From: Bacilli bacterium
GTDB lineage: Bacteria; Bacillota_I; Bacilli_A; RF39; UBA660
Assembly (NCBI GenBank): GCA_028684735.1
Contig: JAQUFI010000020.1
Location: forward strand, 1-18,820
Length of the DNA: 18,820 bases
Reading direction: 5' to 3'
Shown here one piece after another: positions 1-6,639 of this stretch. A program made the translations under genes and the position numbers. Under the pieces are notes generated by a model. It searched no databases. It was given only the letters and a program-made list of their open reading frames with translations, and was not told the origin of the DNA. Within the stretch, counting starts at the first letter, position 1. Each line of letters starts with the position of its first letter.

Positions 1-546
1 ATCATCATCATATAAATCTAAAGAGATATCTTTTATCTTATAATTATGTTGATTAAACGAAATAATTGAATATTCAAATAACTTTCGATTATCTGTTTTC
101 ATCACAATTCTTTTTGTCTTCTTAAAGACCTGCTCATATTTTTCTAAAAAGATACTGCTTGTTAGACGTCTATTTTGATGTCTTTTTTTAGGCCAAGGGT
201 CAGAAAAATTCAAATAAATTGTATCTATTTCATGATCAAAAACAGCATCAATTGATAATCCATCCATCTTAATCAGTTTTAAATTATCAAGTTCCAGATA
301 TTCTAATTTTTCAATTGCTCGAACCATCACACTATCAAACTTTTCAATCCCAATAAAATTAATATGAGGATATTGCTTAGCACTTTCGATGATAAAGTCC
401 CCTTTACCCATCCCAATTTCTATTTTAAGAGGGTTAGAATTATTAAATAATTCTTGATATTTACCTTTAAAAAGAATAGGTTCTTTAATTACATAGGGAG
501 AATTATTGATTCTATCGCCAGCACCCTTAACTTTTTTTAATCTCAT
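1..546 (-). CDS. trmB: tRNA (guanine-N7-)-methyltransferase, 3' end cut off by window edge
   Basis: Methylates guanosine 46 in the variable loop of tRNAs, using S-adenosylmethionine, in the cytoplasm. I translated 182 codons from ATG at 546 to the window edge with no stop. The family is about 210-220 residues long, so roughly the last 30-40 residues are missing. Family landmarks are visible: N-terminal MRLKKVKGAGDRI, the AdoMet-binding EIGMGKGDFI at about residues 46-55, and the signature NFSDPWPKKRHQNRRLTS at about residues 110-127. The start is supported by AGGTGAT about 5 bases upstream on the minus strand. It is divergent from the small plus-strand gene at 637, with only about 90 bases between them. 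No disruption is seen in the visible part. Confidence 0.95.
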   Translation of the reverse strand, partial: MRLKKVKGAGDRINNSPYVIKEPILFKGKYQELFNNSNPLKIEIGMGKGDFIIESAKQYPHINFIGIEKFDSVMVRAIEKLEYLELDNLKLIKMDGLSIDAVFDHEIDTIYLNFSDPWPKKRHQNRRLTSSIFLEKYEQVFKKTKRIVMKTDNRKLFEYSIISFNQHNYKIKDISLDLYDDD

Positions 547-556
547 TTAATCACCT

Positions 557-562
557 ATTATA
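557..562 (-). promoter_or_regulatory. Probable -10 box for trmB
   Basis: The minus strand reads TATAAT here, directly upstream of the trmB ribosome binding site. The region 16-18 bases further upstream is only a poor -35 (TTTGGT-like). A leader of about 5-10 bases would result, which is short but similar to other genes in this window. Confidence 0.35.
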
Positions 563-578
563 TTTTACCATATCAATC

Positions 579-604
579 ACCAAATATAAATAAAAGCATA
601 TAAT
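579..604 (+). promoter_or_regulatory. Candidate promoter of the small plus-strand gene
   Basis: TATAAT at 599-604 is a perfect sigma-A -10, but no TTGACA-like -35 lies 16-18 bases upstream. The wider sequence GCATATAATT (596-605) also resembles the -10 of mother-cell sporulation sigma factors (SigE CATACAnT, SigK gCATAnnnTa). An AC dinucleotide at 579-580 is 16 bases upstream of CATA, as in SigK promoters. The sequence alone does not decide between these. Confidence 0.3.
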
Positions 605-636
605 TAATTAGAACAAATTAAAGGAGTGTGAACATA

Positions 637-960
637 TTGAAAAAAGATCGCAATTGTGGTTTTAATCAATTCCCTGCATATCAAGGAATGATGCCAATGC
701 CTGGAGCTTTCCCAACTATGCCGGGCGTTGTTAATACAGGCCCTTTTATGGGTCCTCAAATTCCTATGACTGGAGCACAAATGCCCATGACTGGAGCTCA
801 AATGCCTATGACTGGTCAAAGTCCAAGTGGTTTTGACCAACAACTTAACACTTTAAATAGTCGATTAAACAATCTAGAAAACCGTGTTGCTAGGTTAGAA
901 TCAGGAAATAGTGCAACAATTCCACCAAATTACAATGATTCTAATTACTATATGGTCTAA
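637..960 (+). CDS. Small Met/Pro/Gly-rich protein with C-terminal coiled coil, function unknown
   Basis: A 107-residue protein I cannot assign to a named family. I chose TTG at 637 as the start because AAGGAG (621-626) sits 10 bases upstream. The in-frame GTG at 628 is only 1 base from that site. Residues 1-20 contain one Cys (CGFNQFP). Residues 17-60 are rich in Met, Pro, Gly and Phe, with a short tandem repeat of PMTGAQM. Residues about 66-90 form a predicted coiled coil with heptad Leu (LNTLNSRLNNLENRVARLE). The tail is Asn/Tyr-rich and ends NYYMV. This layout of a sticky low-complexity half, a short coiled coil and a Tyr-rich tail resembles small spore-coat or exosporium proteins of Bacillota. 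That reading is inference, encouraged by sspI in the same window. It has no signal peptide or membrane segment and its own terminator. Confidence 0.75.
   Translation: MKKDRNCGFNQFPAYQGMMPMPGAFPTMPGVVNTGPFMGPQIPMTGAQMPMTGAQMPMTGQSPSGFDQQLNTLNSRLNNLENRVARLESGNSATIPPNYNDSNYYMV
760..819 (+). repeat. Three tandem 21-base coding units (last unit 18 bases)
   Basis: Units at 760-780, 781-801 and 802-819 each encode (I/M)PMTGAQ; the last has lost the Ala codon (MPMTGQ). The units differ mainly at third codon positions, consistent with selection on the peptide after duplication. Confidence 0.9.
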
Positions 961-988
961 AAGAAATGGTTATCCCATTTCTTTTTTT
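959..988. terminator. Bidirectional rho-independent terminator between convergent genes
   Basis: AAAAGAAATGG (959-969) pairs perfectly with CCATTTCTTTT (975-985) over a 5-base loop, followed on the plus strand by T through 988. The plus-strand gene stop (958-960) and the minus-strand DUF2207 stop (987-989) both touch it. It is a good terminator for the plus strand and weaker for the minus strand. Confidence 0.8.
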
Positions 989-2732
989 AATTAGAATGTG
1001 CGGCTTTAATCGCACTTCTTATTTCTTTTGTTACTTCTTGATAAAGATTTAAAGTATCTAATACTTTTTTATTTTTCTTTGTTTGAGATGAATTTAATTT
1101 ATCCTTCATAGTTTCATATAATTCATCATTAAAACCAAATGTTATAGCATAAATCAAAAACTTATCCCAACTGTTAATATCTGGTAAGTCTTTATTCTCA
1201 ATCTTATCAAAATCCTTAAGATGATTCCTAAAAGCTTTCCATTTAGAATATTTATTAGCCCCTTTAACAGTCTTTTTCCTAAAGGTGGCAAAATATCCAA
1301 TACCAATTAAAGAAGTGATTAGAATGACTTTAAAGATAAATGGTTCAATCGGAAAGAAATATGAAAGCAAGATAATTAATAATCCAATTAATGAATAAAG
1401 AACCATTTTTAATTTAACTTTCGGAGTACTTTCATATAATTTTTGTGCTTCAATTTCAATCATTGAATGAACAAACCAATTATCATATTTGTGCAAGAAT
1501 TTATCTTTATTAGTTATGGCATTTGTTTTAAGATTAGTTAAGGTGACATCTTGTTCAACCCCAAAAATCATATCGATAACTTTTCTATCTGTTTCTTTTA
1601 TATCATCAGTTTTTTTCCAAGATAATAGATAATCCTCATCATCTACTTGTTTTACTTCAATAACCTTTCGGTCAATTAGATTACAAACAGTAGCAGCCAA
1701 ATCATTATCACCAATTGTTTTAGACATTAGATAACCAACTATTGCGGGCGAATAATTATCAGGGATATTTTGATAATATTTATCTTTATACTTACCTTGG
1801 TGTTCACGATCATGTTTAAAATAAACTCGTAAAAAGAAATAAATTATTCCAAGTAACCAAATCGTTCCTAACACTTCTAATACTAATTTACCAATTTGAA
1901 GTTTTAAGTTTTCAATTCTAATTTGTTCCTCTTCAGCTTCAACTAATCTAGACTCTACTTCATTAATTTGTATAATTGAATCCACATGAGATAGTTTTTT
2001 AGATTCACTAATAACTTCTGGTTCAAACAAGAGTCTAACCGAAATGGTATCTTTTTTATTAAAATTTTTAACAGGAATGATAACTTCTTCATTATCCATG
2101 ATCACAATATTACCCCTGTGAGAACTATGAACCCAACTCTTTAAAGTTCCAACATGATTAGGAATATTAATTCTAATTTCTAAATTTTTAATAATTGGAT
2201 GACCTTCTTTAAAAATATCTAATTTTAATTCTCCAGTATCGTTGTGGAGAACGGCTAAATTGGAGATTAGGTATTCTATATAAAAGCCAGTTTTATCTTT
2301 ACTGGGATAATATATTGTTACCTCTAAACCATCTTTCATTTTATTTATAACATATTTATTACTATCGCCTTTTGATACTTCTGAACTATCAACAAGATCA
2401 ATACAATATCCTTCTTTATTAATATCATTAAAATTAAGTTGTTCGTCTACCTCAACCACTTTAATTGTCTTCAAGATAACATCGTCATAATTATAAAGAT
2501 CACTATTCATATAAGAATCAATACTACCATTAAATTGCTTATTACTTTTATTCGGATAACTCAAAAAATAACTAAAAGTATCATAATTAGCATCAATCAC
2601 CAATAATTCCTTAACAACTACATCCCCATTTTTTAAAATAGTATAATCGATATAATTATTAGTTATTTCACTTTTAGCTGATATACTAAAAGGTAAACAC
2701 AACAAAGTTAAAAAAAACAATATTTTTTTCAT
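987..2732 (-). CDS. DUF2207 family membrane protein
   Basis: A 581-residue protein of the DUF2207 (YciQ-like) family, whose biochemical role is unknown. An N-terminal signal peptide (MKKILFFLTLLCLPFSISA, residues 1-19) precedes an extracytoplasmic beta-rich domain of about 230 residues. This is followed by a charged segment and a transmembrane helix near residues 280-303. A cytoplasmic region has the family-typical PAIVGYLMSKTIGDNDLAAT around residue 325. A hydrophobic hairpin lies near residues 440-485, followed by the conserved end region around IENKDLPDINSWDKFLIYAITFG. Many family members end in a Gly/Ser-rich tail, which is absent here. The start is supported by AGAGGTGA about 6 bases upstream. 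It lies directly downstream of lemA, a pairing common for these two families, but a terminator-like hairpin separates them. Confidence 0.88.
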   Translation of the reverse strand: MKKILFFLTLLCLPFSISAKSEITNNYIDYTILKNGDVVVKELLVIDANYDTFSYFLSYPNKSNKQFNGSIDSYMNSDLYNYDDVILKTIKVVEVDEQLNFNDINKEGYCIDLVDSSEVSKGDSNKYVINKMKDGLEVTIYYPSKDKTGFYIEYLISNLAVLHNDTGELKLDIFKEGHPIIKNLEIRINIPNHVGTLKSWVHSSHRGNIVIMDNEEVIIPVKNFNKKDTISVRLLFEPEVISESKKLSHVDSIIQINEVESRLVEAEEEQIRIENLKLQIGKLVLEVLGTIWLLGIIYFFLRVYFKHDREHQGKYKDKYYQNIPDNYSPAIVGYLMSKTIGDNDLAATVCNLIDRKVIEVKQVDDEDYLLSWKKTDDIKETDRKVIDMIFGVEQDVTLTNLKTNAITNKDKFLHKYDNWFVHSMIEIEAQKLYESTPKVKLKMVLYSLIGLLIILLSYFFPIEPFIFKVILITSLIGIGYFATFRKKTVKGANKYSKWKAFRNHLKDFDKIENKDLPDINSWDKFLIYAITFGFNDELYETMKDKLNSSQTKKNKKVLDTLNLYQEVTKEIRSAIKAAHSN

Positions 2733-2744
2733 TCTTTCACCTCT

Positions 2745-2769
2745 AAAAAAGACTTACATGCGTAAGTCT
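2745..2769 (-). terminator. Terminator-like hairpin after lemA, upstream of the DUF2207 gene
   Basis: On the minus strand AGACTTAC pairs with GTAAGTCT (8 base pairs, loop GCAT), then TTTTTT follows at 2750-2745. The stem begins at the lemA stop codon, and the U-run ends just before the DUF2207 ribosome binding site (2738-2745). No separate promoter for DUF2207 is apparent, so it probably acts as a partial terminator that sets the lemA/DUF2207 expression ratio. Confidence 0.65.
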
Positions 2770-3331
2770 AAAATTCAACTTTTGGAACTTCTTTATCTTT
2801 TTCTGCAACATCAAAGAATTCTTCTGGCTGAAACTTGAACATTGATGCCACAATATTAGATGGAAACATTTCCAATGCGTTTTTATATTTTAATACCGCA
2901 TCATTATAAAATTGTCTTGCATATGAAATTTTATCTTCTGTTTCTGACAAATTACCTTGTAAATCCATAAAGTTAGTATTAGCTTTTAAATCAGGATAAG
3001 CTTCAGATAAAGCAAATAATCTTGATAAAGCTTGAGTTAATTCACCATTAGCTGCCATCTCATCATGAGGATTATTAGCAGAAACGGTCTTGTTTCTAGC
3101 TGTAATAACCGCATCTAAAGTATCTTTCTCATGAGATGCATATCCTTTAACTGTTTCAACTAAATTAGGTATTAAGTCAGCCCTTCTTTTAAGTAAAACA
3201 TCGATTTGTGCCCATTGATCTTTAACCATATTTCTTAATTTTATTAATTTATTATATTGAGTAATAACAAACAACACAACTAAAACAACAATTACTCCAA
3301 TAACAATTAAGAAAGTTATAAGTCCATCCAT
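2768..3331 (-). CDS. lemA: LemA family membrane protein
   Basis: A 187-residue LemA family protein. The family has an extracytoplasmic N-terminus, one transmembrane helix (here residues about 4-24, LITFLIVIGVIVVLVVLFVI) and a cytoplasmic helical domain. The conserved QYNKLIKLRN, KRRADLIPNLVETVKGYA and FKFQPEEFFD near the C-terminus are all present. The molecular function is not established. I chose the ATG at 3331 over the more upstream in-frame start at 3367 because AAGGAGG lies 5-6 bases before it and the family normally begins just before the membrane helix. It is followed by a DUF2207 gene on the same strand. Confidence 0.93.
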   Translation of the reverse strand: MDGLITFLIVIGVIVVLVVLFVITQYNKLIKLRNMVKDQWAQIDVLLKRRADLIPNLVETVKGYASHEKDTLDAVITARNKTVSANNPHDEMAANGELTQALSRLFALSEAYPDLKANTNFMDLQGNLSETEDKISYARQFYNDAVLKYKNALEMFPSNIVASMFKFQPEEFFDVAEKDKEVPKVEF

Positions 3332-3355
3332 TTTTTCCTCCTTTATTATATATCT

Positions 3356-3384
3356 ATTATATAACATTTTACACCAAAAAGATA
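3356..3384 (-). promoter_or_regulatory. Candidate lemA promoter
   Basis: The minus strand has TATAAT at 3361-3356 and a weak -35 (TATCTT, 3384-3379) with a 17-base spacer. Transcription would start only about 5-10 bases before the ribosome binding site. Confidence 0.35.
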
Positions 3385-3438
3385 CCTTTTTTGTATATAT
3401 TAACTTTTTTTTGACAACCTAACAATTAGAGGTGAACT

Positions 3439-3660
3439 ATGAAAATAGATATTAGAAAAAATATTATTAATAATTTTACAGATAGTGATATTGATGAAAT
3501 AAGCACATCCATCAAAGCAAGCATTGAAGAAAAAGAAGAGGTTACATTACCAGGATTAGGAGTATTTTTTGAACTACTTTGGAATAATAGTACTGAAGAT
3601 GAACAACTATTTATTCTAAATACTATTAAAAAAGGATTAAATGAAAAACCAATCATATGA
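3439..3660 (+). CDS. sspI: Small acid-soluble spore protein I (SspI)
   Basis: A 73-residue protein matching the minor small acid-soluble spore protein SspI of Bacillus (about 71 residues), which is made in the forespore and packed in the spore core. The diagnostic stretch is LPGLGVFFELLWNNSTEDEQ at residues about 35-54, equivalent to LPGLGVLFEVIWQHASESEK in Bacillus subtilis as I remember it. The flanking acidic/Glu-rich helices and the overall length also agree. AGAGGTGA lies 4-5 bases before the ATG. The gene stands alone on the plus strand between lemA (divergent) and dnaJ (convergent). It ends in TGA, within a hairpin terminator. No convincing SigG promoter was found. Its presence marks the lineage as endospore-forming or recently so. 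Confidence 0.9.
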   Translation: MKIDIRKNIINNFTDSDIDEISTSIKASIEEKEEVTLPGLGVFFELLWNNSTEDEQLFILNTIKKGLNEKPII

Positions 3661-3669
3661 TTGGTTTTT
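3644..3669. terminator. Bidirectional terminator shared by sspI and dnaJ
   Basis: A perfect 26-base palindrome with arms AAAAACCAATCAT and ATGATTGGTTTTT. It has A-runs on one side and T-runs on the other, so it works in both directions. It includes the sspI stop codon and ends just before the dnaJ stop (3672-3674). Confidence 0.85.
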
Positions 3670-3671
3670 TA

Positions 3672-4772
3672 TTATAAGTATTTTTTAATTTTTTTGAATT
3701 CATCAGCATCTTCTAAATCAGTGTTAGCTAATTGCTCAAATAATTTTTTTTGTTCTTTCGTTAATTTAGTTGGCGTTATCACTTTAATTATAACGTACAT
3801 ATCGCCTCTACCATAACCATCAACATCTTGAATACCTTTACCTTTTAAACGATGTTTATCATTGGTCATACTACCACTAGGAATCGTTAATTTGATACTA
3901 CCATTTAAAGTAGGAACATCTTTCTTACATCCGAGAGCAGCTTCACTAACGGTAATCGGTAATTCAACATAGATATCATTTTCATCTCTTATAAATAAAG
4001 GATGTTTTTGAACATAAAATTCGATATAGATGTCTCCATTTGGTCCACCATTACTTCCTGCTTCCCCTTTTCCAGATACACGAAGTTGATTTCCAGTATC
4101 AATTCCAGCAGGGATTTTAATTTCAATTTCTTTATTTTTATTAACTTTTCCTGAACCATGACATTTTTTACAAGTATCAGAATAAGTTACTCCTTTTCCA
4201 CTACAAGTAGGACAAGTTGTTCTCGTCATAAAAGCACCAAAAAGGGTTCGCTGTTCAGAAGTAACTTGGCCACTACCATGACAAGTAGGACAATTTTTTT
4301 CTCCATGTCCCCCTTTACCAGAACACTCAGAACATCTTTCATTAACATTAACTTGGATGGTTTTCTTAACACCATTAATGGCTTCTTCAAAGGTTAAATT
4401 CATTTTAATTGCTATATCCATTCCCTTTTTTGGACGATTAGAAGAACCCGAACCTCCTCCAAAATTAAAACCAAAACCACTACCAAAGATATCTGAAAAA
4501 ATATCTGAAAAATCCATGCCTGAAAAATCAAAACCACCAGCACCATTATTATCGAATGCGGAATGACCAAATTGATCATATTGTTTTCGTTTTTGTTCAT
4601 CTGATAAAACAGCATAAGCTTCTTGTGCTTCTTTAAATTTCTCGGCTGCATTATCTTCTTTCGAAACATCCGGATGATATTTTTTAGCTAATTTTCGAAA
4701 AGAACTTTTAATTTCATCTTGACTAGCTGATTTATCAACCCCTAAAATTTCATAATAATCTCTTTTACTCAT
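3672..4772 (-). CDS. dnaJ: Chaperone protein DnaJ (Hsp40)
   Basis: Co-chaperone that delivers unfolded proteins to DnaK and stimulates its ATPase; cytoplasmic. This is a full-length 366-residue type I DnaJ. The J domain spans residues 1-70 with the essential HPD at 33-35. A Gly/Phe region (about 75-110) follows. The zinc-binding domain has four CxxCxGxG-type repeats (CSECSGKG, CPTCHGSG, CPTCSGKG, CKKCHGSG), all Cys present. Two C-terminal beta domains contain HPLFIRDENDIYVELPITVSEA. The start has AGGTGGAG about 7 bases upstream, overlapping the pepF stop codon 10 bases away, so it is cotranscribed as the last gene of the hrcA operon. Unusually, pepF separates it from dnaK. Confidence 0.98.
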   Translation of the reverse strand: MSKRDYYEILGVDKSASQDEIKSSFRKLAKKYHPDVSKEDNAAEKFKEAQEAYAVLSDEQKRKQYDQFGHSAFDNNGAGGFDFSGMDFSDIFSDIFGSGFGFNFGGGSGSSNRPKKGMDIAIKMNLTFEEAINGVKKTIQVNVNERCSECSGKGGHGEKNCPTCHGSGQVTSEQRTLFGAFMTRTTCPTCSGKGVTYSDTCKKCHGSGKVNKNKEIEIKIPAGIDTGNQLRVSGKGEAGSNGGPNGDIYIEFYVQKHPLFIRDENDIYVELPITVSEAALGCKKDVPTLNGSIKLTIPSGSMTNDKHRLKGKGIQDVDGYGRGDMYVIIKVITPTKLTKEQKKLFEQLANTDLEDADEFKKIKKYL

Positions 4773-4782
4773 ACTGCTCCAC

Positions 4783-6594
4783 CTAACTATTGTATAATTT
4801 TATAAATTCATCGATTGTTTCATCAAACATATTAATCGCTGACTCAACAACCTTTGGGTCATTCATATCCACATCGACCATTTTTAATAATTCAATTGGA
4901 TAATCTCTAGAACCCGACTTCAAAAAGTTTAAATATTTTTCTTTATAATCTTTACTACCACTTAAAAGATTATTAACTATATAACAAGCTGCTGATAATC
5001 CTGTAGCATATTTATAAACATAGAAGTTATAATAAAAGTGCGGAATTCGAGCCCATTCATATCTAATTTGTTCATCTACGACAACATCACTACCAAAATA
5101 CTTTTGATTAAGTTCAAAATAAAGATCACTTAATAATTCCTCTGTTAGGATATCCCCTTTTTCACATCTTTCATATATTTCTTTTTCATATTCGGCAAAC
5201 ATCGTCTGGCGAAAGATGGTTCCTTTAAATAATTCTAACAATTTATTTAAGATAGCTAATTTTTCATCTTTATCCTGTGATTCTTTTAACATATATTTAC
5301 ATAGTAATAACTCATTAACCGTTGAAGCCACTTCAGCTACAAAGATACTGTATTGATAATTAGAAAAATTATTATTATTAATACTGTAGTAACTATGTAA
5401 AGAATGACCTAGTTCATGAGCAAGCGTTGAAGCATCATCTAGTTGATTTTGATAATTTAATAAAATATATGGTTTAGTGTCATATCCTCCACTAGAATAA
5501 GCACCGCTTCTTTTTCCTTTATTACTATAAATATCAATCCATTTTTCATCAAATGCTCGTTTTAAATTAGAACTATAGTCGTCACCCAAAAGACTTAGAG
5601 CCTTCATAACTAATTTTTTTCCTTCTTCAAAAGAATATTCTTTTGTTTTGGTTTCAATCAAATCAACATAGATATCATATAAATGAAGTTCATCTAGACC
5701 TAAAACATCTTTTCTTAAACGATAATATTTAAATAGTTTATCCAAATTATTGGATACTGTTATCACTAAATTATTATATACTGATTTATTGACATTGTCT
5801 CCATATAAAGCCATATCAATTGCACTAGGATGTTTTCTCATCTTAGCCATCGTGACATTACTATCAACAAAACCATATAAAGTTGAGGCCATTGTATTAA
5901 TAACACCATTAAAAGATTTATAGAGCGAATTAAAAGTTCTCTCTCGAACACTTCGATCTTTAGATACAATATATGTGCGATAATTACTATTGGTTAAAGG
6001 AACCTCATTACCATTTTCATCTTTAATTGGATCAAAAGTTAAATCAGTATCTGTAAGTAAACTATAAGTTTTAGAAGGAACTTCTAAAACATTATTTAAA
6101 CTCGACAAGATTTTTTCCTCAGATGCACTTAAGGTATGTTTTTTATAACGAAATACTTCTTTAAAATAGTTATCATATTCTTTTAAAGATTCTACTTCTT
6201 GATAATAATCTTTTATTTTTTGGTAATTAGTTTTATTTAATAAAGGAACGATGAAGATTGTCTCTTCATCATATTCCTTATATAAATTACTTAATCTTCC
6301 CATTAATGTTTGATAAACATTGTTATTGGTATCTGCATCATAATTTAAATGCGCATACATATATACCTTTTCAATTTTACGGCCTACTTCAAAATATAAA
6401 TGGATTAATTCATATAACTGCTTAGGATCATCTAGTAACTTCTTTTTTTGTTGTTTATAATTCTTAAATTGGGTTATTGAATTAGTAATTTGTTTAAAAT
6501 CCTCTTCCCATTCTTCATTATATTGATAGATTAAAGATAAATCCCACTTATACTTATTGTCAATTTGGTCACGACTTTTCTCTAATATAGCCAT
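4783..6594 (-). CDS. pepF: Oligoendopeptidase F (M3 family zinc metallopeptidase)
   Basis: Cytoplasmic peptidase that cleaves short peptides (about 7-17 residues), contributing to peptide recycling. It is 603 residues, full length for the M3B/PepF family. The zinc site is complete: HELGH at residues 393-397 (two His ligands and the catalytic Glu) and the third ligand Glu421 in FVAEVASTVNE. The N-terminal helical region around WDLSLIYQYNEEWEEDF is typical of the family, as is the C-terminal HFYYNFYVYKYATGLSAA. AAGGAG lies 7 bases before the ATG. It sits between dnaK and dnaJ on the same strand, 45 bases after dnaK and 10 bases before dnaJ, so it should be heat-shock controlled with them. A hairpin at 6610-6633 lies in the dnaK-pepF gap. 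Confidence 0.97.
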   Translation of the reverse strand: MAILEKSRDQIDNKYKWDLSLIYQYNEEWEEDFKQITNSITQFKNYKQQKKKLLDDPKQLYELIHLYFEVGRKIEKVYMYAHLNYDADTNNNVYQTLMGRLSNLYKEYDEETIFIVPLLNKTNYQKIKDYYQEVESLKEYDNYFKEVFRYKKHTLSASEEKILSSLNNVLEVPSKTYSLLTDTDLTFDPIKDENGNEVPLTNSNYRTYIVSKDRSVRERTFNSLYKSFNGVINTMASTLYGFVDSNVTMAKMRKHPSAIDMALYGDNVNKSVYNNLVITVSNNLDKLFKYYRLRKDVLGLDELHLYDIYVDLIETKTKEYSFEEGKKLVMKALSLLGDDYSSNLKRAFDEKWIDIYSNKGKRSGAYSSGGYDTKPYILLNYQNQLDDASTLAHELGHSLHSYYSINNNNFSNYQYSIFVAEVASTVNELLLCKYMLKESQDKDEKLAILNKLLELFKGTIFRQTMFAEYEKEIYERCEKGDILTEELLSDLYFELNQKYFGSDVVVDEQIRYEWARIPHFYYNFYVYKYATGLSAACYIVNNLLSGSKDYKEKYLNFLKSGSRDYPIELLKMVDVDMNDPKVVESAINMFDETIDEFIKLYNS

Positions 6595-6609
6595 TGTTGC
6601 TCCTTATAA

Positions 6610-6633
6610 GAAGTTCTAGATGACTAGAACTTC
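6610..6633 (-). promoter_or_regulatory. Intercistronic hairpin between dnaK and pepF
   Basis: GAAGTTCTAG pairs perfectly with CTAGAACTTC (10 base pairs) around a 4-base loop. On the minus strand it is followed by TTATAAGG, not a U-run. It is therefore more likely a partial attenuator or mRNA processing/3'-stabilising element than a strong terminator. It would let dnaK mRNA accumulate above pepF-dnaJ. Confidence 0.6.
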
Positions 6634-6639
6634 CTTCTT

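Noticed and set aside
604..843. A minus-strand 79-codon frame with His/Ser repeats
   Set aside because: It is antisense to the tandem repeat of the small plus-strand gene, has no ribosome binding site and would start inside a coding sequence. The repeat explains its composition.
3411..3416. TTGACA on the plus strand just upstream of sspI, as a -35 box
   Set aside because: No TATAAT-like sequence lies 16-18 bases downstream, because the ribosome binding site and ATG occupy that space. SspI is also expected to use a forespore sigma factor. A SigG-like site was looked for and nothing convincing was found.
4158..4669. Open frames on both strands inside dnaJ, and similar frames inside dnaK, grpE, mraY and sspI
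   Set aside because: They are other-frame shadows of well-supported conserved genes, with no ribosome binding sites and low-complexity translations.
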